DNA of 64,000 nt from Amycolatopsis sp. NBC_01480 (lineage in GTDB: Bacteria; Actinomycetota; Actinomycetes; Mycobacteriales; Pseudonocardiaceae). A program made the position numbers and the translations under genes. Within the stretch, counting starts at the first letter, position 1. Each line of letters opens with the position of its first letter. The notes beneath the pieces are model-generated. The model ran no database searches and was not told the DNA's origin. It was given only the letters and a program-made list of their open reading frames with translations. Below are positions 28,266-39,700 of this stretch, piece by piece. The stretch is from contig NZ_CP109442.1 in assembly GCF_036227205.1 (NCBI RefSeq), forward strand, positions 1,736,001 to 1,800,000, written 5' to 3'.

Positions 28266-30260
28266 TCAGCGTCGCAGCTGGGCCAGCAGGTCTTCGGCCG
28301 AAGTCACCGGGCGGTCGCAGACGTAGCCGCGGCAGACGTAGGCCGCCGGCTCGCCCGAGACCAGCGGGCGGTCCGCCAGCAGCGGCACCCCCGACGCGTC
28401 CGGCGCGCCCGCGAGGACCACACCACCGCCGTGGATGTGCCGCGCGGCGGCGGTGACCAGCTCGGGCGCCGGGCCGACGACCGCGACCTGCACCGGGCCC
28501 GACTGCGCCGCCTCCGCGACCGAAAGCCAGTGCCCGGCGAACCGCGGCGCCCGCGTGGCCAGCAGCCCGACGCGGCGCAACGCCAGCTCGGCGGCGTCCC
28601 GGTAGCGCGCGGCCTGCTCGTGACCGGCCAGCGCGGACGCCGTCAGCAGGGCGCCCGCCAGCGCGGACGCACCCGAGGGGCTCGCGTTGTCGGTGGGGTC
28701 GGAGGGGCGCTGGACCAGGGATTCGGCGTCGTCCGCGGTGTCGTAGTACGCGCCGTCCGCGGTCTCGGAGGCGAAGTGCGCCAACGCGAGGTCGAGCAGC
28801 CGCGCCGCCTCGGTGAGCCAGTGCGGTTCGCCCGTTGCCTGGTGCAGCGCCAGCAAACCGTCGGCGAGGCAGGCGTAATCCTCGAGCACCCCGGCGGAGC
28901 CGCCGACGACGCCGTCGCGCGAGCTGCGCCGCAGCCGACCGTCGACCACGTGCACCTCGAGCAGCAGCGAGGCGGCGTCCCGCGCCAGCTCGATCCACTG
29001 TGGACGATCCAGGGCCACGCCTGCCTCGGCCAGCGCCGTGATCGCGAGCCCGTTCCACGCCGCGACGACCTTGTCGTCCCGGCCCGGCTGCGGGCGCGTG
29101 GCCCGCTCGGCCAGCAGCGCCCGCCGGACCCGCTCGTAACGCTCGGGATCGGGGTCGCCGAGCAGGCGCAACGTGGAGGCGCCCTCCTCGAACGTGCCGG
29201 ACGCCGTGACGCCGAACAGCTCAGCGGCCCACTCGCCGTCTTCGTCACCGAGTACGGAACGCAGTTGCTCCGGCGTCCAGACGTAGGTGAGGCCCTCGAC
29301 GCCGTCCGTGTCCGCGTCGAGCGAAGCGGCGAAGCCGCCCTGCGGCGTACGCAGGTCCGTGGCCAGGAACTCCGCGACCCCCTCGGCGACGCGCTGGGCG
29401 AAGGCCGAGCCGCGCCGGGCCAGGTGCGCGTAGAAGCGCAGCAGCAAAGCGTTGTCGTACAACATCTTCTCGAAGTGCGGCACGGTCCACCCGGCGTCCA
29501 CGGAGTACCGCGCGAAGCCGCCGGCCAGCTGGTCGTGGATGCCGCCGCGGGCCATCGCGCCGGCCGCCGACTCCGCCAGCGAGAGCGCCTCGGCCGAGCC
29601 GGTGCGCTCGTGGTGGCGCACCAGGAACTCCAGCACCATCGACGGCGGGAACTTGGGCGCGCCGCCGAATCCGCCGTTCACCGGGTCGGCGTCCTCGCCG
29701 AGCTTCTTCACCGCCGCGGCCAGCACCTCGGCGTCCACCGCCGACTCCGGCAGCGGGCCGCCCTGCTCGGTGAGGTGCCCGATGATCTGCTTCGCGCTCG
29801 TGCGCAGGTCTTCCGGCCGCTCCGTCCACGCCTCGGCGACGGCGACCAGTAGCTGGCTGAACGACGGCATCCCGGACCGCGGGGACGGCGGGTAGTAGGT
29901 GCCGCAGTGGAACGGCTCGCCCTCGGGCGTGAGGAAACACGTCATCGGCCAGCCGCCCTGACCGGTCATCGCCTGCGTGGCGGCCATGTAGACGGCGTCG
30001 ACGTCCGGCCGCTCCTCGCGGTCGACCTTGATGTTCACGAAGTGCGCGTTCATCAGCGCCGCGGTGCCCTCGTGCTCGAAGGACTCGTGCGCCATCACGT
30101 GGCACCAATGGCAGGCCGCGTAGCCGACCGACAGCAGGATCGGCACGTTCCGCCGGCGCGCCTCGGCCAGCGCTTCGGCACCCCACTGCCACCAGTCCAC
30201 GGGGTTGTCCGCGTGCTGCAGGAGGTACGGGCTGGTGGCGTCCGCCAGTCGGTTCGGCAT
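28266..30260 (-). CDS. YyaL/DUF255 thioredoxin-domain protein
   Basis: A 664-residue protein with an N-terminal thioredoxin-like DUF255 domain ([20 protein letters not shown], then [16 protein letters not shown]) followed by an (alpha/alpha)6-barrel glycosidase-like domain ([35 protein letters not shown]). Homologues occur from bacteria to human SSP411; the function is unproven. The CxxC in CHWCH is intact. The ATG at 30260 matches the conserved MPNRLA start. It lies behind mca and a small membrane gene, the same order as Rv1082-Rv1084. Confidence 0.9.
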   Translation of the reverse strand: MPNRLADATSPYLLQHADNPVDWWQWGAEALAEARRRNVPILLSVGYAACHWCHVMAHESFEHEGTAALMNAHFVNIKVDREERPDVDAVYMAATQAMTGQGGWPMTCFLTPEGEPFHCGTYYPPSPRSGMPSFSQLLVAVAEAWTERPEDLRTSAKQIIGHLTEQGGPLPESAVDAEVLAAAVKKLGEDADPVNGGFGGAPKFPPSMVLEFLVRHHERTGSAEALSLAESAAGAMARGGIHDQLAGGFARYSVDAGWTVPHFEKMLYDNALLLRFYAHLARRGSAFAQRVAEGVAEFLATDLRTPQGGFAASLDADTDGVEGLTYVWTPEQLRSVLGDEDGEWAAELFGVTASGTFEEGASTLRLLGDPDPERYERVRRALLAERATRPQPGRDDKVVAAWNGLAITALAEAGVALDRPQWIELARDAASLLLEVHVVDGRLRRSSRDGVVGGSAGVLEDYACLADGLLALHQATGEPHWLTEAARLLDLALAHFASETADGAYYDTADDAESLVQRPSDPTDNASPSGASALAGALLTASALAGHEQAARYRDAAELALRRVGLLATRAPRFAGHWLSVAEAAQSGPVQVAVVGPAPELVTAAARHIHGGGVVLAGAPDASGVPLLADRPLVSGEPAAYVCRGYVCDRPVTSAEDLLAQLRR

Positions 30261-30314
30261 GGGGACCAGGGTGTCACCCACGCGGTCCGGCGCCGCCGCC
30301 GGACCGCTTCGGGC

Positions 30315-30671
30315 TCAGTCGGTCTTCGACGGGCTCGCGCTCGACTTGTCGACCGGCTTCGCCTCGGCCTTCTCGCCTTCCCCGGGCTCACCCGGAGCGG
30401 GCTCCGAGCCTTCCTCGGCCGCGGCACCGTCCTTCTCCGCGGCGTCGTCGGTGTCGAAGCTCGCCGGCACCTTCTTCAGGTGCTTGCTCATCGACCGCAC
30501 CAGGAACACGACGGCGATCAGGAACAGGATCAGCACCAGCAGGCCGACGGGGGACGACTTGCCGAAGTCCTCACCCTGGCCGCCGTTGTCCCCGCTGTCC
30601 GGCTGCTGTGCCAGGAACAGGGCCGACGCCGTCAGCGGGGCCACCGCGACGGCCGGCACACCGAAACTCAT
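30315..30671 (-). CDS. Small single-pass membrane protein (Rv1083-like position)
   Basis: A 118-residue protein of unknown function. The N-terminus is hydrophobic and could act as a signal ([20 protein letters not shown]). A transmembrane helix follows at about 40-62 ([17 protein letters not shown]), then a 55-residue charged Glu/Lys/Pro tail that faces the cytoplasm. The ATG overlaps the mca stop as ATGA, so it is translated with mca. The equivalent mycobacterial gene sits at the same place between mca and the YyaL homologue. Confidence 0.78.
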   Translation of the reverse strand: MSFGVPAVAVAPLTASALFLAQQPDSGDNGGQGEDFGKSSPVGLLVLILFLIAVVFLVRSMSKHLKKVPASFDTDDAAEKDGAAAEEGSEPAPGEPGEGEKAEAKPVDKSSASPSKTD

Positions 30672-31579
30672 GGGCTCACCTTCTCCTTGATGCCGGCGAA
30701 CAGGTCGTCCTCCGGCAGCGTGCTGTCCACCAGGGAGCGGTTCAGCTCGTACTCCTCGGTCGGCCACATCTCGCGCTGCACGTCGAGCGGGACCGCGAAC
30801 CATCGGCTGGTCGGGTCGATCTGCGTGGCGTGCGCCTTGAGCGCCTCGTCCCGCACCTCGAAGTATTCACCGCACTCGACGCGCGTGGTAACCCGCTCCA
30901 TGATGTCGGGCCGGTCCGCGGGCCAGGACTTCAGCCACTCCTCGTACGGCGAGGGCTGGCCGGCGGCCTTCAGCGCGGTGTCGAAGGCGATCATCCGGGC
31001 CTTGGAGAAGCCGTGCCCGTAGTACAGCTTCAGCGGCTGCCACGGCTCGCCGGCCTCGGGGAACCGCTCCGGGTCGCCGGCCGCGTCGAAGGCCGCCATC
31101 GACACCTCGTGGGTGCGGATGTGGTCCGGGTGCGGGTAGCCGCCGTTCTCGTCGTACGTGGTCATCACGTGCGGCCGGAACTCGCGGATCACGCGGACCA
31201 GCGCCTCGGTGGACTCCTCCAGCGGGACCACGGCGAACGAGCCCTCGGGCACCGGCGGCAGCGGGTCGCCCTCGGGCAGCCCGGAGTCGATGAAGCCGAG
31301 CCAGCGGTGCTTGACCCCGAGGATCTTCGCGGCGGTCGCCATCTCCTCGCGCCGGATCTCCGACATGTTGGCGAGCACCTCCGGCCGGTCCATCGCCGGG
31401 TTGAGGATGCTGCCCGCCTCGCCGCCGGTGCAGGTCACCACCATCACCTCGTGGCCCTCGGCCACGTATTTGGCCATGGTGGCGGCGCCCTTGCTCGACT
31501 CGTCGTCAGGGTGCGCGTGCACCGCCATGAGACGCAGGTTCCGGTTGTCGTCGCTCGTCAGCTCGTCAGCTCGCACCAT
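30668..31579 (-). CDS. mca: Mycothiol S-conjugate amidase
   Basis: Zinc amidase of 303 residues that cleaves mycothiol-toxin conjugates to glucosaminyl-inositol and an exportable mercapturic acid. The MshB/Mca metal motif is intact: VHAHPDDES (His23, Asp26) and [11 protein letters not shown]. The longer C-terminal half ([22 protein letters not shown]) separates Mca from the biosynthetic deacetylase MshB. The ATG at 31579 is the likely start; the frame upstream overlaps the divergent gene. It shows that this organism makes mycothiol. Confidence 0.95.
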   Translation of the reverse strand: MVRADELTSDDNRNLRLMAVHAHPDDESSKGAATMAKYVAEGHEVMVVTCTGGEAGSILNPAMDRPEVLANMSEIRREEMATAAKILGVKHRWLGFIDSGLPEGDPLPPVPEGSFAVVPLEESTEALVRVIREFRPHVMTTYDENGGYPHPDHIRTHEVSMAAFDAAGDPERFPEAGEPWQPLKLYYGHGFSKARMIAFDTALKAAGQPSPYEEWLKSWPADRPDIMERVTTRVECGEYFEVRDEALKAHATQIDPTSRWFAVPLDVQREMWPTEEYELNRSLVDSTLPEDDLFAGIKEKVSP

Positions 31580-31756
31580 GCTCGGAACGACCCCTTCGTG
31601 TGCCTTTATTCCGTCGTACCCCGCCCCGGCTCCGCGGGGCCGGACGGGCTCGCGGATACTCGACTGCGGGTGGTGCCCGCGTCGGCCCCGCCCACCATTG
31701 TCCCCGCGGGTACGACAAGAACGACCGGAGGCCCGGATTTGCAGACCGGAGACGTC

Positions 31757-32194
31757 GTGACGACCGAGGGTGGCGCCCGTCCGGCCCCGCCCGCGGACCG
31801 GTACGGCACGGTCGGCCGGAGCGGGTCGAAGCGCTGGCGGCGGTGGCTGTTCACCGGCATCGCGGTGGTGGTGAGCTGCGTGATCGCCTGGGTGGCGTAC
31901 GTCAACCTCGGCGACGCCCCGATCGACGCCGAGCGGGTCGCGTTCGAGAACCGCCCGGGCAACGCGATGGAGATCACGATCAACGTCACGCGCGACCAGC
32001 CCGACAAGGCCGGGGTCTGCGTCGTCCGCGTGCGGGACCGAGCGGGCGCGGAAAGCGGCCGGCGGGAAGTCCTGGTCCCCGCCGGGGCCGGGCACAGCCG
32101 GGTGGACGTGGTGGTGAAGAGCATCGGGATGCCGGTGACCGCCGACGTTTACGGCTGCTCGTACGACATACCACGGTATATGTCAACCCCATAG
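31757..32194 (+). CDS. DUF4307 membrane protein
   Basis: A 145-residue protein with a 25-residue cytoplasmic leader, one membrane helix ([20 protein letters not shown]) and an extracytoplasmic beta-rich domain ([31 protein letters not shown] C-terminus). It matches the DUF4307 family found next to greA in actinobacteria (Rv1081c); the function is unknown. The two cysteines may form a disulfide. The GTG start has GGAG 5 nt upstream. It is divergent from mca. Confidence 0.82.
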   Translation: MTTEGGARPAPPADRYGTVGRSGSKRWRRWLFTGIAVVVSCVIAWVAYVNLGDAPIDAERVAFENRPGNAMEITINVTRDQPDKAGVCVVRVRDRAGAESGRREVLVPAGAGHSRVDVVVKSIGMPVTADVYGCSYDIPRYMSTP

Positions 32195-32268
32195 CGGCCA
32201 ACGGGGTGATGCGCGCGGCGAGCGACCGCGCCACGTGGGAATTGACCGGCGTCGCGCTGTCATGCCGT

Positions 32269-32276
32269 GATACGCT
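32269..32276 (+). promoter_or_regulatory. Extended -10 promoter of greA
   Basis: TGATACGCT contains an extended -10 (TG, then TACGCT at 32271-32276). TTGACC at 32242 is too far upstream (23 bp) for a standard -35. Predicted transcription starts near 32283, immediately before a terminator hairpin. Confidence 0.45.
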
Positions 32277-32286
32277 GATTCACCAG

Positions 32287-32312
32287 CACGGCCCGAGGCG
32301 GGCCGTGTTTTT
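32287..32312 (+). terminator. Rho-independent terminator in the greA upstream region
   Basis: A 9-bp perfect stem (32287-32295 with 32299-32307), loop AGG, and a run of five T. It is the only hairpin in the window with a real U-tract. It ends 90 bp before the greA start. It can terminate the DUF4307 transcript, or act as an attenuator if greA is transcribed from the promoter at about 32271. Confidence 0.85.
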
Positions 32313-32402
32313 CCTTTATCTCAACCGCGTGGGCAATCCTTGTTCGCGCGGTGGCCGGCTTGTACACCCAAGCCTGGCAGGCCCGACGAGGAGATGGTGA
32401 CC

Positions 32403-32894
32403 GTGAGCGACACCAAGGTGACCTGGCTGACCCAGGATGCCTACGACAGGCTCAAGCACGAGCTCGACGAAATGATCGAGAATCGTCCGGTCATCGCAGC
32501 GCGGATCAACGACAGCCGCGAAGAGGGAGACCTCAAGGAGAACGGCGGCTACCACGCGGCGCGCGAGGAGCAGAGCCAGGCCGAGGCGCGCATCCGCTAC
32601 CTCCAGGAGCTGCTGCGCTCGGCAAAGGTCGGCGAGGCGCCCGCGGACGACGGCACCGCCGGTCCGGGCAAGGTGCTGACCGTGCGCTACGACGGGGACG
32701 ACGACGAGGAGAACTTCCTGCTCGCCACCCGTGAAGAGGGCGCCGAGGGCGGGATCGACGTGTACTCCCCGGAGTCGCCGCTGGGCAAGGCCCTGCTCGG
32801 CGCCAAGGAGGGCGAGGCCCGCGAGTACGAGCTGCCCAACGGCAAGATCCAGAAGGTCACCCTGGTCAAGGCCGTGCCCTACATCAAAGCCTGA
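32403..32894 (+). CDS. greA: Transcription elongation factor GreA
   Basis: Cleavage factor that rescues backtracked RNA polymerase, 163 residues. The N-terminal antiparallel coiled coil contains the acidic tip [19 protein letters not shown]. The C-terminal FKBP-like domain ends with [18 protein letters not shown] and [18 protein letters not shown]. The GTG at 32403 is preferred over an ATG at 32394, which would abut its own GAGGAG Shine-Dalgarno. A terminator-like hairpin lies in the leader. Confidence 0.96.
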   Translation: MSDTKVTWLTQDAYDRLKHELDEMIENRPVIAARINDSREEGDLKENGGYHAAREEQSQAEARIRYLQELLRSAKVGEAPADDGTAGPGKVLTVRYDGDDDEENFLLATREEGAEGGIDVYSPESPLGKALLGAKEGEAREYELPNGKIQKVTLVKAVPYIKA

Positions 32895-32903
32895 TCCCCC
32901 GGC

Positions 32904-32932
32904 GCGCGCCCGGCCTTCGCGGCCGGGTGCGC
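32904..32932 (+). terminator. Terminator after greA
   Basis: A 12-bp stem with one G-T pair (32904-32915 with 32921-32932) and loop TTCGC, 10 nt after the greA stop. There is no U-tract. Confidence 0.75.
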
Positions 32933-32982
32933 TCACGGCGGTCTAGCGTGGCTCCCGGTAATGAAACTGGGAGGAAACCATC

Positions 32983-33795
32983 ATGAGCACCGAACCGATG
33001 TGCCTCGCCTGCGGCATGCAGTACGCCGGGCCGAGGGACAACTGCCCGGTCTGCGAGGACGAGCGCCAGTACGTCCCGGCCGCCGGCCAGCGGTGGACGG
33101 ACCTGGCCACGCTCCGCGCCGGCGGCTCGTACCGCCCGCGGGTGCAGGAGCAGGGACCGGGCCTGGTCGGCGTCGGGTCGGACCCGAAGTTCGCGATCGG
33201 CCAGCGCGCCCTGCTCGTGCAAGCGGAGTCCGGCAATTTCCTGTGGGACTGCGCGGCGTACCTCGACGACGCGCTGATCGCGAAGATCACCGAACTCGGC
33301 GGCCTGACCGGCATCGCGATCAGCCACCCGCACTACTACACGACGATGGTGGAGTGGGCGCGCGCCTTCGACGTGCCCGTCTACCTGCACGAGGACGACC
33401 AGCAGTGGATCGGGCGGCCCGACCCGTCGATCAAGCTGTGGTCCGGCACCACCCTCGACGTGGCCGACGACCTGCGGCTGATCAACCTGGGCGTGCACTT
33501 CGCGGGCGGCACCGTGCTGCACTGGCCGGGCGGTGAAGAGGGGCGCGGCGCGCTGCTTTCGGGCGACATCGTGCAGGTCGTGCCGGACCGCACGCACGTC
33601 GGCTTCATGTACAGCTACCCGAACCTGATCCCGGAGCGGCCGAGCGTCGTGCGCCGGGCCGCGGAGCTGCTCGAGCCGTACCGCTTCGACGCGATCTACG
33701 GCGCCTGGTGGGACGCGATCGTGCGCTCCGACGGGCACGAGGTCGTCCAGCGCTCGGCCCGGCGGTACCTTGCTCACGCGCTGGAAGCGTTCTAG
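32983..33795 (+). CDS. Metallo-beta-lactamase-fold protein with N-terminal zinc ribbon
   Basis: A 270-residue protein. The first 26 residues form a CxxC-x10-CxxC zinc ribbon (Cys7, Cys10, Cys21, Cys24). A metallo-beta-lactamase-fold domain follows, but the canonical HxHxDH is degenerate: SHPHYYTTM keeps two His but replaces Asp-His. The bridging Asp is retained in LLSGDIVQVV, and a late GHEV segment follows. Substrate or activity is unknown, and metal content may be altered. The ATG has a GGGAGG Shine-Dalgarno 8 nt upstream. It is monocistronic. Confidence 0.82.
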   Translation: MSTEPMCLACGMQYAGPRDNCPVCEDERQYVPAAGQRWTDLATLRAGGSYRPRVQEQGPGLVGVGSDPKFAIGQRALLVQAESGNFLWDCAAYLDDALIAKITELGGLTGIAISHPHYYTTMVEWARAFDVPVYLHEDDQQWIGRPDPSIKLWSGTTLDVADDLRLINLGVHFAGGTVLHWPGGEEGRGALLSGDIVQVVPDRTHVGFMYSYPNLIPERPSVVRRAAELLEPYRFDAIYGAWWDAIVRSDGHEVVQRSARRYLAHALEAF

Positions 33796-33825
33796 GCCAA
33801 GGGTTTCCGCACCGCGCGGGGTGAG

Positions 33826-35611
<1,786 letters not shown>

Positions 35612-35626
35612 CCCGGCCACTCCCCC

Positions 35627-35680
35627 AGTAGCGAACGGCCCGCTCGCGACGAACTCGTCGCGAGCGGGCCGTTCGCTACT
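35627..35680. terminator. 26-bp perfect hairpin after hpd
   Basis: Arms 35627-35652 and 35655-35680 with only a 2-nt loop, 16 nt after the hpd stop. The TAGCGAACGGCCCG outer part recurs in part at 60981-60998, so it may be another dispersed palindrome family used as a terminator. Confidence 0.85.
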
Positions 35681-35723
35681 TTGCGCTACTTCTCGCTGCG
35701 CGCGGTGCACGGTTGGGGCTTGT

Positions 35724-35767
35724 TTGCGCCGATTGACCGGGATGCGAAACTGGATTGATCGGCGCAA
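35724..35767. promoter_or_regulatory. Inverted repeat upstream of the toxin operon
   Basis: Perfect 10-bp arms TTGCGCCGAT (35724-35733) and ATCGGCGCAA (35758-35767) with a 24-bp spacer, 75 bp before the first gene. A TTGACC (-35-like) at 35733 lies between the arms, so the arms overlap the predicted promoter. It may be an operator controlling the secretion/toxin genes. Confidence 0.5.
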
Positions 35768-35841
35768 TCCGGGCTGAAACGGAACCGGCGGCCGACCGGC
35801 GCCGTCACTGTGGGGAAGTCAGCGAATCAGACAGGGGGCCG

Positions 35842-36396
35842 ATGCCGGACAGCATCGACGCCAGTCAGCAGATGGTCGACGGCTGGACACGCCAGCTCAA
35901 GGAGACCGCCGCGCGCTACCAGGCGATGGCCGAGCGTATGCAGGGCCAGACCGTCACCGAGCGGTCGAAGGACGGTCTGGTCGAGGTGACCGTGGATGCC
36001 AAGGGGCTGCTGAAGAACCTGGTGATCGCCGAGTCCGCGAACGGCAAGCGGATGGCCGAGGTGTCCGCACTGGTGATGCAGCTCGTGCAGAAGGCGCAGT
36101 CGCGGATTCCCGAGCTGCTGCAGCAGGCCGCGGCGGAAACCGTCGGCGGAGACGGCACCACGGACGCGCTGGTGGAGAAGGCGAAGGGCTCGTTCCCGGC
36201 GCCGCCGGAGGAGCCGGCCGCGCCGGAGCCCGACCACGGACGTCGCTTCATCCCCGAGGACACCGAGCCGCCACCACCGCCGCCGCCCGCACCGCCGCGG
36301 CAGCAGGCCCCGCCTCCTCCGCCGCCACCACCGCGTCGCCGCCGGTCCCAGCCGGACGACGATGACGACAACTTCGGCGGACCCATCCTTTCCTGA
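35842..36396 (+). CDS. YbaB/EbfC-like protein with polyproline tail
   Basis: A 184-residue protein. Residues 5-105 form a YbaB/EbfC-like domain (VDGWTRQLKETAARYQAMAE, VEVTVDAKGLLKNLVI). The remainder is a disordered Pro-rich, then Arg and Asp-rich tail (DDDDDNFGGP). Homologues in actinobacteria commonly lead clusters of type VII secretion substrates and may act as chaperones rather than nucleoid proteins. It is the first gene of a probable operon with the next three genes, 42 nt before the EspC-like gene. The ATG follows AGGGGG. Confidence 0.8.
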   Translation: MPDSIDASQQMVDGWTRQLKETAARYQAMAERMQGQTVTERSKDGLVEVTVDAKGLLKNLVIAESANGKRMAEVSALVMQLVQKAQSRIPELLQQAAAETVGGDGTTDALVEKAKGSFPAPPEEPAAPEPDHGRRFIPEDTEPPPPPPPAPPRQQAPPPPPPPPRRRRSQPDDDDDNFGGPILS

Positions 36397-36438
36397 CGTT
36401 CGGGGCTGTTCAGCGGCCAATCTAGGGGGACGAAACTC

Positions 36439-36744
36439 ATGGCACCGAAGGGATTCGAGGTCGGCACCGACCTCGAAGCGCACGCCCGCCGGCTCGACGC
36501 GCTCGGCGACGCGCTGCAGCAGGCCGCCGACGCCGCGAACCAGGTCAGCATGCCCACGGACGCGTACGGCATTCTCTGCCAGCCGTTCCGGATGATGCTC
36601 GACCCGGTGGAGGAGTACGGCATCAACGCGCTCAAGGACACCGTCACCGCGATGGACGGGCAGGCGCAGAAGGTGCGTGACGCGGCGAAGGCCTACCAGA
36701 GCTACGAAGGTGACGTCGCCGGCTCGATGAAGGCGGGTGACTGA
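36439..36744 (+). CDS. EspC-like (DUF2580) type VII secretion-associated protein
   Basis: A 101-residue helical protein resembling the ESX-1 EspC family. It has an N-terminal GFEVGTDLEAHARRLDALGD helix, a central MPTDAYGILCQPF turn and a second helix DTVTAMDGQAQKVRDAAKAY. In mycobacteria EspC is co-secreted by the ESX system; here it probably pairs with the following effector for export. The ATG has AGGGGGA upstream. Its TGA shares a nucleotide with the ATG of the effector gene, so the two are translationally coupled. Confidence 0.8.
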   Translation: MAPKGFEVGTDLEAHARRLDALGDALQQAADAANQVSMPTDAYGILCQPFRMMLDPVEEYGINALKDTVTAMDGQAQKVRDAAKAYQSYEGDVAGSMKAGD

Positions 36745-39700
36745 TGGCGGAGGCGAACCCGCTGGTCGTCCAGCCCGAGCAGGACGGCGACGGCCCCGGC
36801 CCGCTGACCGCGGGCAACGGGGACTACGGCTACGGCACGGGCATCGGCGTCGCCGAGTCCGCGGTGGACGCGTTCAACGGCATCAAGGACGGCGACTGGG
36901 TCTCCGGCGGCCTCGGCGTGCTGAGCCTGGCCGGCGAGATCGCGGGCGCGGCGATCGACCCGTTCGGCTACCTGCTGTCGTCCGCGGCGTCGTTCCTGAT
37001 GGAGCACGTGCAGCCGCTGAAGGACATGCTCGACTCAGTGGCGGGTGACCCGCCGGTGATCCAGTCGTACGGCGAAAGCTGGGGCAACGTCTCGAAGTCG
37101 CTGGAGGAACAGCAAACCCAGCTGGCGAACGCGGTGAAGACCGGCACCGCGGACTGGAAGGGCGACGCCGCCGACGCGTACCGCAAGTCCTCCGCGGAGG
37201 CCGCCGAGGCGATCGGCGGCGCCGCGACGGTGGCGAGCGCCATCGGTACCGTGACGACGATCATGGGCGAGGTCGTCGCGTTCGTGCGCGAGACGGTCCG
37301 CGACCTGATCGCCGACCTGGTGGGCAAGCTGATCGCGTGGGTGCTGGAGGAGGTCTTCTCCCTCGGCTTCGGCACGCCGGTGGTGATCGCGCAGGCGGTC
37401 GCGGCGATCGCCAAGTGGGGCGAGAAGATCAGCGAGCTGCTCACGAAGCTGTGCGACACGATGCGCCGGGTTTCGCCGCTGCTGGGCAAGCTCGCCGACG
37501 TTTTCACCAAGATCATCAAGGTTCTCGGCAAGCTGGCCGGCAAGGTGACCGGCCTCGATGTGATCAGTACGAAGAACATCAAGGCGGGTGGGTTTCTTCA
37601 GCGCGGCGGTGCCGGTGGGGGCAGCGGCGGGCATCACGGTGGTGGGGACGGGGATTCTTCCGGGTCCGGATCTGGTGAGGGCTCCGGGTCTGGTGGGGCT
37701 GATGGCGAGGGGGCTGGCTCGGGTTCTGGTGGGGCCGACGGTGCCGGGTCTGGCTCGGGTTCGGGTGGCTCGGATTCCGGCTCTGGGGGCGGTTCGGGTT
37801 CCGGTTCAGGTGGCTCGGGCTCCGGCGGTTCGGGTTCCCACCGCTCGGGTTCCGATGGCGATTCCCCTTCCTCGGGCGGCAGTTCCCGCAGGTCGGACGG
37901 CGGCTCTTCGTCCACAGGGGACAGTTCTCCGTCGCACCGCTCCACGGGGAACGGCACCCACGGTGACAGCGGCCCGTCCGGCGGCGGCAACGGTGACGGT
38001 GGCCCGTCGGGCGGCGGCAGCGCCTCGTCCCACAGCGCTGGCGGTGCCTCTTCCCACTCGGCAGGCGGCGGCTCCTCCACCCCGTCTGGTGGCTCCTCTT
38101 CCCATGCCTCGAACGGAAACGGCTCTCCGTCGCACAGCGGTGGTTCGCCGTCGCACGCCGATGGCGGGCGCTCCTCGGCACCGTCCGGCGGCGGTTCGAC
38201 GCCGCATTCGGGCGGCGGCAATTCGGCGTCGCATTCCGGTGGTGCGCCGTCGGGCGGCGGTTCCGCATCGCATTCCGGTGGAGGTTCCGCGCCGCATTCG
38301 GGTGGCGGCTCGGCGTCCCACTCGGGTGGTGGCGGGGCGTCTCATTCCGGTGGGGGTTCCGCAACTCACGCGAGTGGGGACAGCTCGGGTGGTGGTTCGC
38401 GTCGGGGCGACAGCTCGACGTCGGCTAGTGGTTATGCACCGTCCCGCGTGAACGAGCCCACGACCGGCGCCCCGGCCCCGCGTAGTGGGGATTCGCCGGG
38501 TGGATCCGCGCCGCAGCAAGGACAACCGGCTGCTGGAGGCTCGATGCCACCCGGTGGCGGTGCTTCGGGTGGCGCTCCCGGAGGCGGCGCTCCTGGCGCC
38601 CGCCCCGGCGCCGGTGGCGGTTGGACCGGTACGCCCGGCAGTCCTGGTGCCCGCACCCCGCACACTCCGGACGCGTCCACCGGACGCCCAGGCCCCGACC
38701 GCTCCGTCCCCGGCCAACGCCGCTCCAGCGACACCGACCCCCGCGGACCCCAGAGGCCCGGTGACACCAACACCCGCGGTCCTCAGCGACCCGGCGACGG
38801 CACCGGCCCCGCGCCCCGGCGGCCGAGCGATGCGCCGGAGCCCGTGGCGCGCGGATCGCCAGGGGCCGCGACTCAGCCGGGCACCCAGCGGCCCGGCACG
38901 CATCCCGGTGGCGGCAACGGTCCTGGGAACACCAGGCCCGGCCCCGAAGGTCCACATCGGACACCCGAAAGCAACACTCCCCGCCGCGACACCACAGGCC
39001 CGCCGCATCACGACTCACCGGGTGCGCAGCACAACAACACCCCTGACCAGCACAGTCCCCATCACGACGCTCCGAACCAGGACGCTCCGCACCACGGGGA
39101 CCCGCAGGACGGGCACCACGACGCTCCACACCAAGACAACCCCAACGAACCCCTCACCCCCGACGAGGTCAACCAGCACCACTCCGAAAGCACCCCCGCC
39201 GGCAGCTCCTACCACCGCGGCGACGCGGACATGGGTGACCTGCCCCATCGCGTCCAGCCGGATCCGGACGGGCGGTTCACGGCCGATGTGCACGTGACGC
39301 CGGATGGGCACGCGCGCATCGGGGATCGGCTGTACACGCCGGAGGAGTTCGCGGATGTCTTGCGGCGCAACGGGGATTACGACGGACGGCCGATCCGGCT
39401 GATCGGGTGTGATGCGGGGTCCAACGACTTCGCGCACCGGCTCTCGCGGGAGCTGGACACCGAGGTGATGGCGCCGAACAAGCCGGCGTGGACCGACTCG
39501 CATGGGCGGGTCTTCTCGTCCGACTACGAAATCGGGCCGGACGGGCGGATGCGGCCGCGGATTCCGCCGGACGGGGAGTGGTCCGTGCACCGGCCGGACG
39601 GCACCTCGCACCATGTCGGGGACGATGGGTTCGCGCCGGACACCCAGCGGCACGATCCGCATGACGTCGATGCGGACAGCTCGCGGCACCGTGGCGAAGA

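Noticed and set aside
35842..36396. Classical nucleoid-associated YbaB of the recR operon
   Set aside because: No dnaX or recR neighbours; the polyproline tail and the type VII context point to the secretion-cluster version.
37588..38451. 287-codon frame overlapping the toxin linker
   Set aside because: It arises from the repetitive Ser/Gly codons in a shifted frame and has no independent start signals.
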